A stretch of 64,000 bases of DNA. Source: JABSOG01 sp041583135. Its GTDB lineage: Bacteria > Pseudomonadota > Gammaproteobacteria > Enterobacterales > Alteromonadaceae. A program made the position numbers and the translations under genes. The stretch spans positions 1-64,000 of the forward strand of contig JBFHGJ010000019.1 of the NCBI GenBank assembly GCA_041583135.1. Direction: 5' to 3'. The first letter of the stretch is position 1. Each line of letters starts with the position of its first letter. The notes under the pieces are model-generated. The model saw only the letters and a list, made by a program, of their open reading frames with translations, was not told the origin of the DNA and did no database searches. Below are positions 63,594-64,000 of this stretch, piece by piece.

Positions 63594-64000
63594 ATGCAAT
63601 TATTCGTAAACGACCTGACTGTAATCGATTTTTCCTATTTATGTGCAAAACGTGGTGTTATCGGCGAAAGCTGGATTGTCGATTTGACGTTGATCGGCTC
63701 TTTGGACGAGCAGTCTATGGTGCTGGATTTTGCGAAAGTGAAAAAGCAGGTCAAACGGATCATTGACGATGTGCTGGATCACAAATTGGCGGTACCGGTA
63801 GGCGCCGAGCAGACCTCCATCGAGGCCTTTGACGGCGCCAGTGCAGTGTACTTTCACAGTGAAAACAGCGGACCTTTCGCAGTGTACTCGCCCAATGATG
63901 CTTTCGCTTTTATTGACGCTTCAGCTGTCAACCTTGACACCGCCGCATCATTTTTATCGCAAAAGATCCAAGCCGAGCTGCCAAACAACGTCGAGCAAGT
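63594..64000 (+). CDS. 6-pyruvoyl-tetrahydropterin synthase/QueD-like protein (3' truncated by window end)
   Basis: The visible 135 codons begin MQLFVNDLTVIDFSYLCAKR and continue GESWIVDLTLIGSLDE and MVLDFAKVKKQVKRIIDDVLDHKL. The 'GESW.V...L.G..D...MVLDF..VK' sequence and DHKL are typical of PTPS/QueD proteins. These enzymes act in queuosine or pterin synthesis. The usual first Zn-His cluster is not obvious, since 'FSYLCAKRG' replaces the FsAaH pattern, so a divergent paralogue is possible. The gene runs off the window at 64000. A TATAAT sits at 63535-63540, without a clear -35. Confidence 0.65.
   Translation, partial: MQLFVNDLTVIDFSYLCAKRGVIGESWIVDLTLIGSLDEQSMVLDFAKVKKQVKRIIDDVLDHKLAVPVGAEQTSIEAFDGASAVYFHSENSGPFAVYSPNDAFAFIDASAVNLDTAASFLSQKIQAELPNNVEQ

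Noticed and set aside
63530..63766. 78-codon plus-strand frame near the window end
   Set aside because: It overlaps the start of the PTPS/QueD-like gene in another frame, and only the latter has recognisable family sequence.

Overview
The window looks like chromosomal DNA of a marine, Alteromonadales-type gammaproteobacterium. The basis is its housekeeping genes (fabA next to a class II pyrC, sppA, fadH, an imuA-imuB-dnaE2 cassette with a LexA box), FadR-type operators in front of both fabA and fadH, Shine-Dalgarno-led genes and moderate GC. No rRNA, tRNA, CRISPR array, integrase or complete insertion sequence was seen. Genus is not assigned.

Layout. 1-7.4 kb: a CPBP-family membrane protease, a tiny secreted Cys-rich peptide, a one-piece hybrid two-component system (propeller sensor, kinase, receiver, AraC output), a DUF2167 membrane protein and a CBS-pair protein. 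7.5-11.2 kb: an NtrB/NtrC-like sensor kinase and sigma-54 activator, followed by a 2OG-Fe(II)-oxygenase-like gene that has a sigma-54-like promoter. 11.2-17.1 kb: a Roc-COR GTPase whose N-terminus carries an Ala-rich coding minisatellite, a TPR protein, an ankyrin lipoprotein and a secreted protein of unknown function. 17.1-21.5 kb: a hairpin-rich intergenic repeat, a two-HD HD-GYP protein, a DUF1842-like protein, and an S41 peptidase homologue that has lost both dyad residues. 21.5-26.9 kb: the SOS mutagenesis operon imuA-imuB-dnaE2.

28.0-54.4 kb is the centrepiece: one uninterrupted 26.4-kb gene for an eight-module nonribosomal peptide synthetase of about 8,790 residues. It has eight C-A-T modules, an N-methyltransferase embedded in the third A domain and a terminal NAD(P)H thioester reductase in place of a thioesterase. 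Specificity positions read by eye suggest residue 3 = N-methyl-Val (exact Val code), 5 = Ser, 7 = Gly and 8 = Asn. Residues 1 and 4 share one unusual, possibly basic code. Residues 2 and 6 cannot be assigned. The expected product is an N-capped octapeptide released as an aldehyde or alcohol. No MbtH, PPTase, exporter or immunity gene is linked on either side, so the cluster appears to be essentially this one gene.

54.4-64 kb returns to core functions: a MlaC-like protein that overlaps the NRPS end, SppA, a small MITE-like element, FadH, a DoxX membrane protein, a nitroreductase, a hotdog thioesterase, PyrC, FabA, a small basic protein and the start of a PTPS/QueD-like gene cut by the window end.

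All family calls rest on motifs and domain order read by eye. No database search was run.
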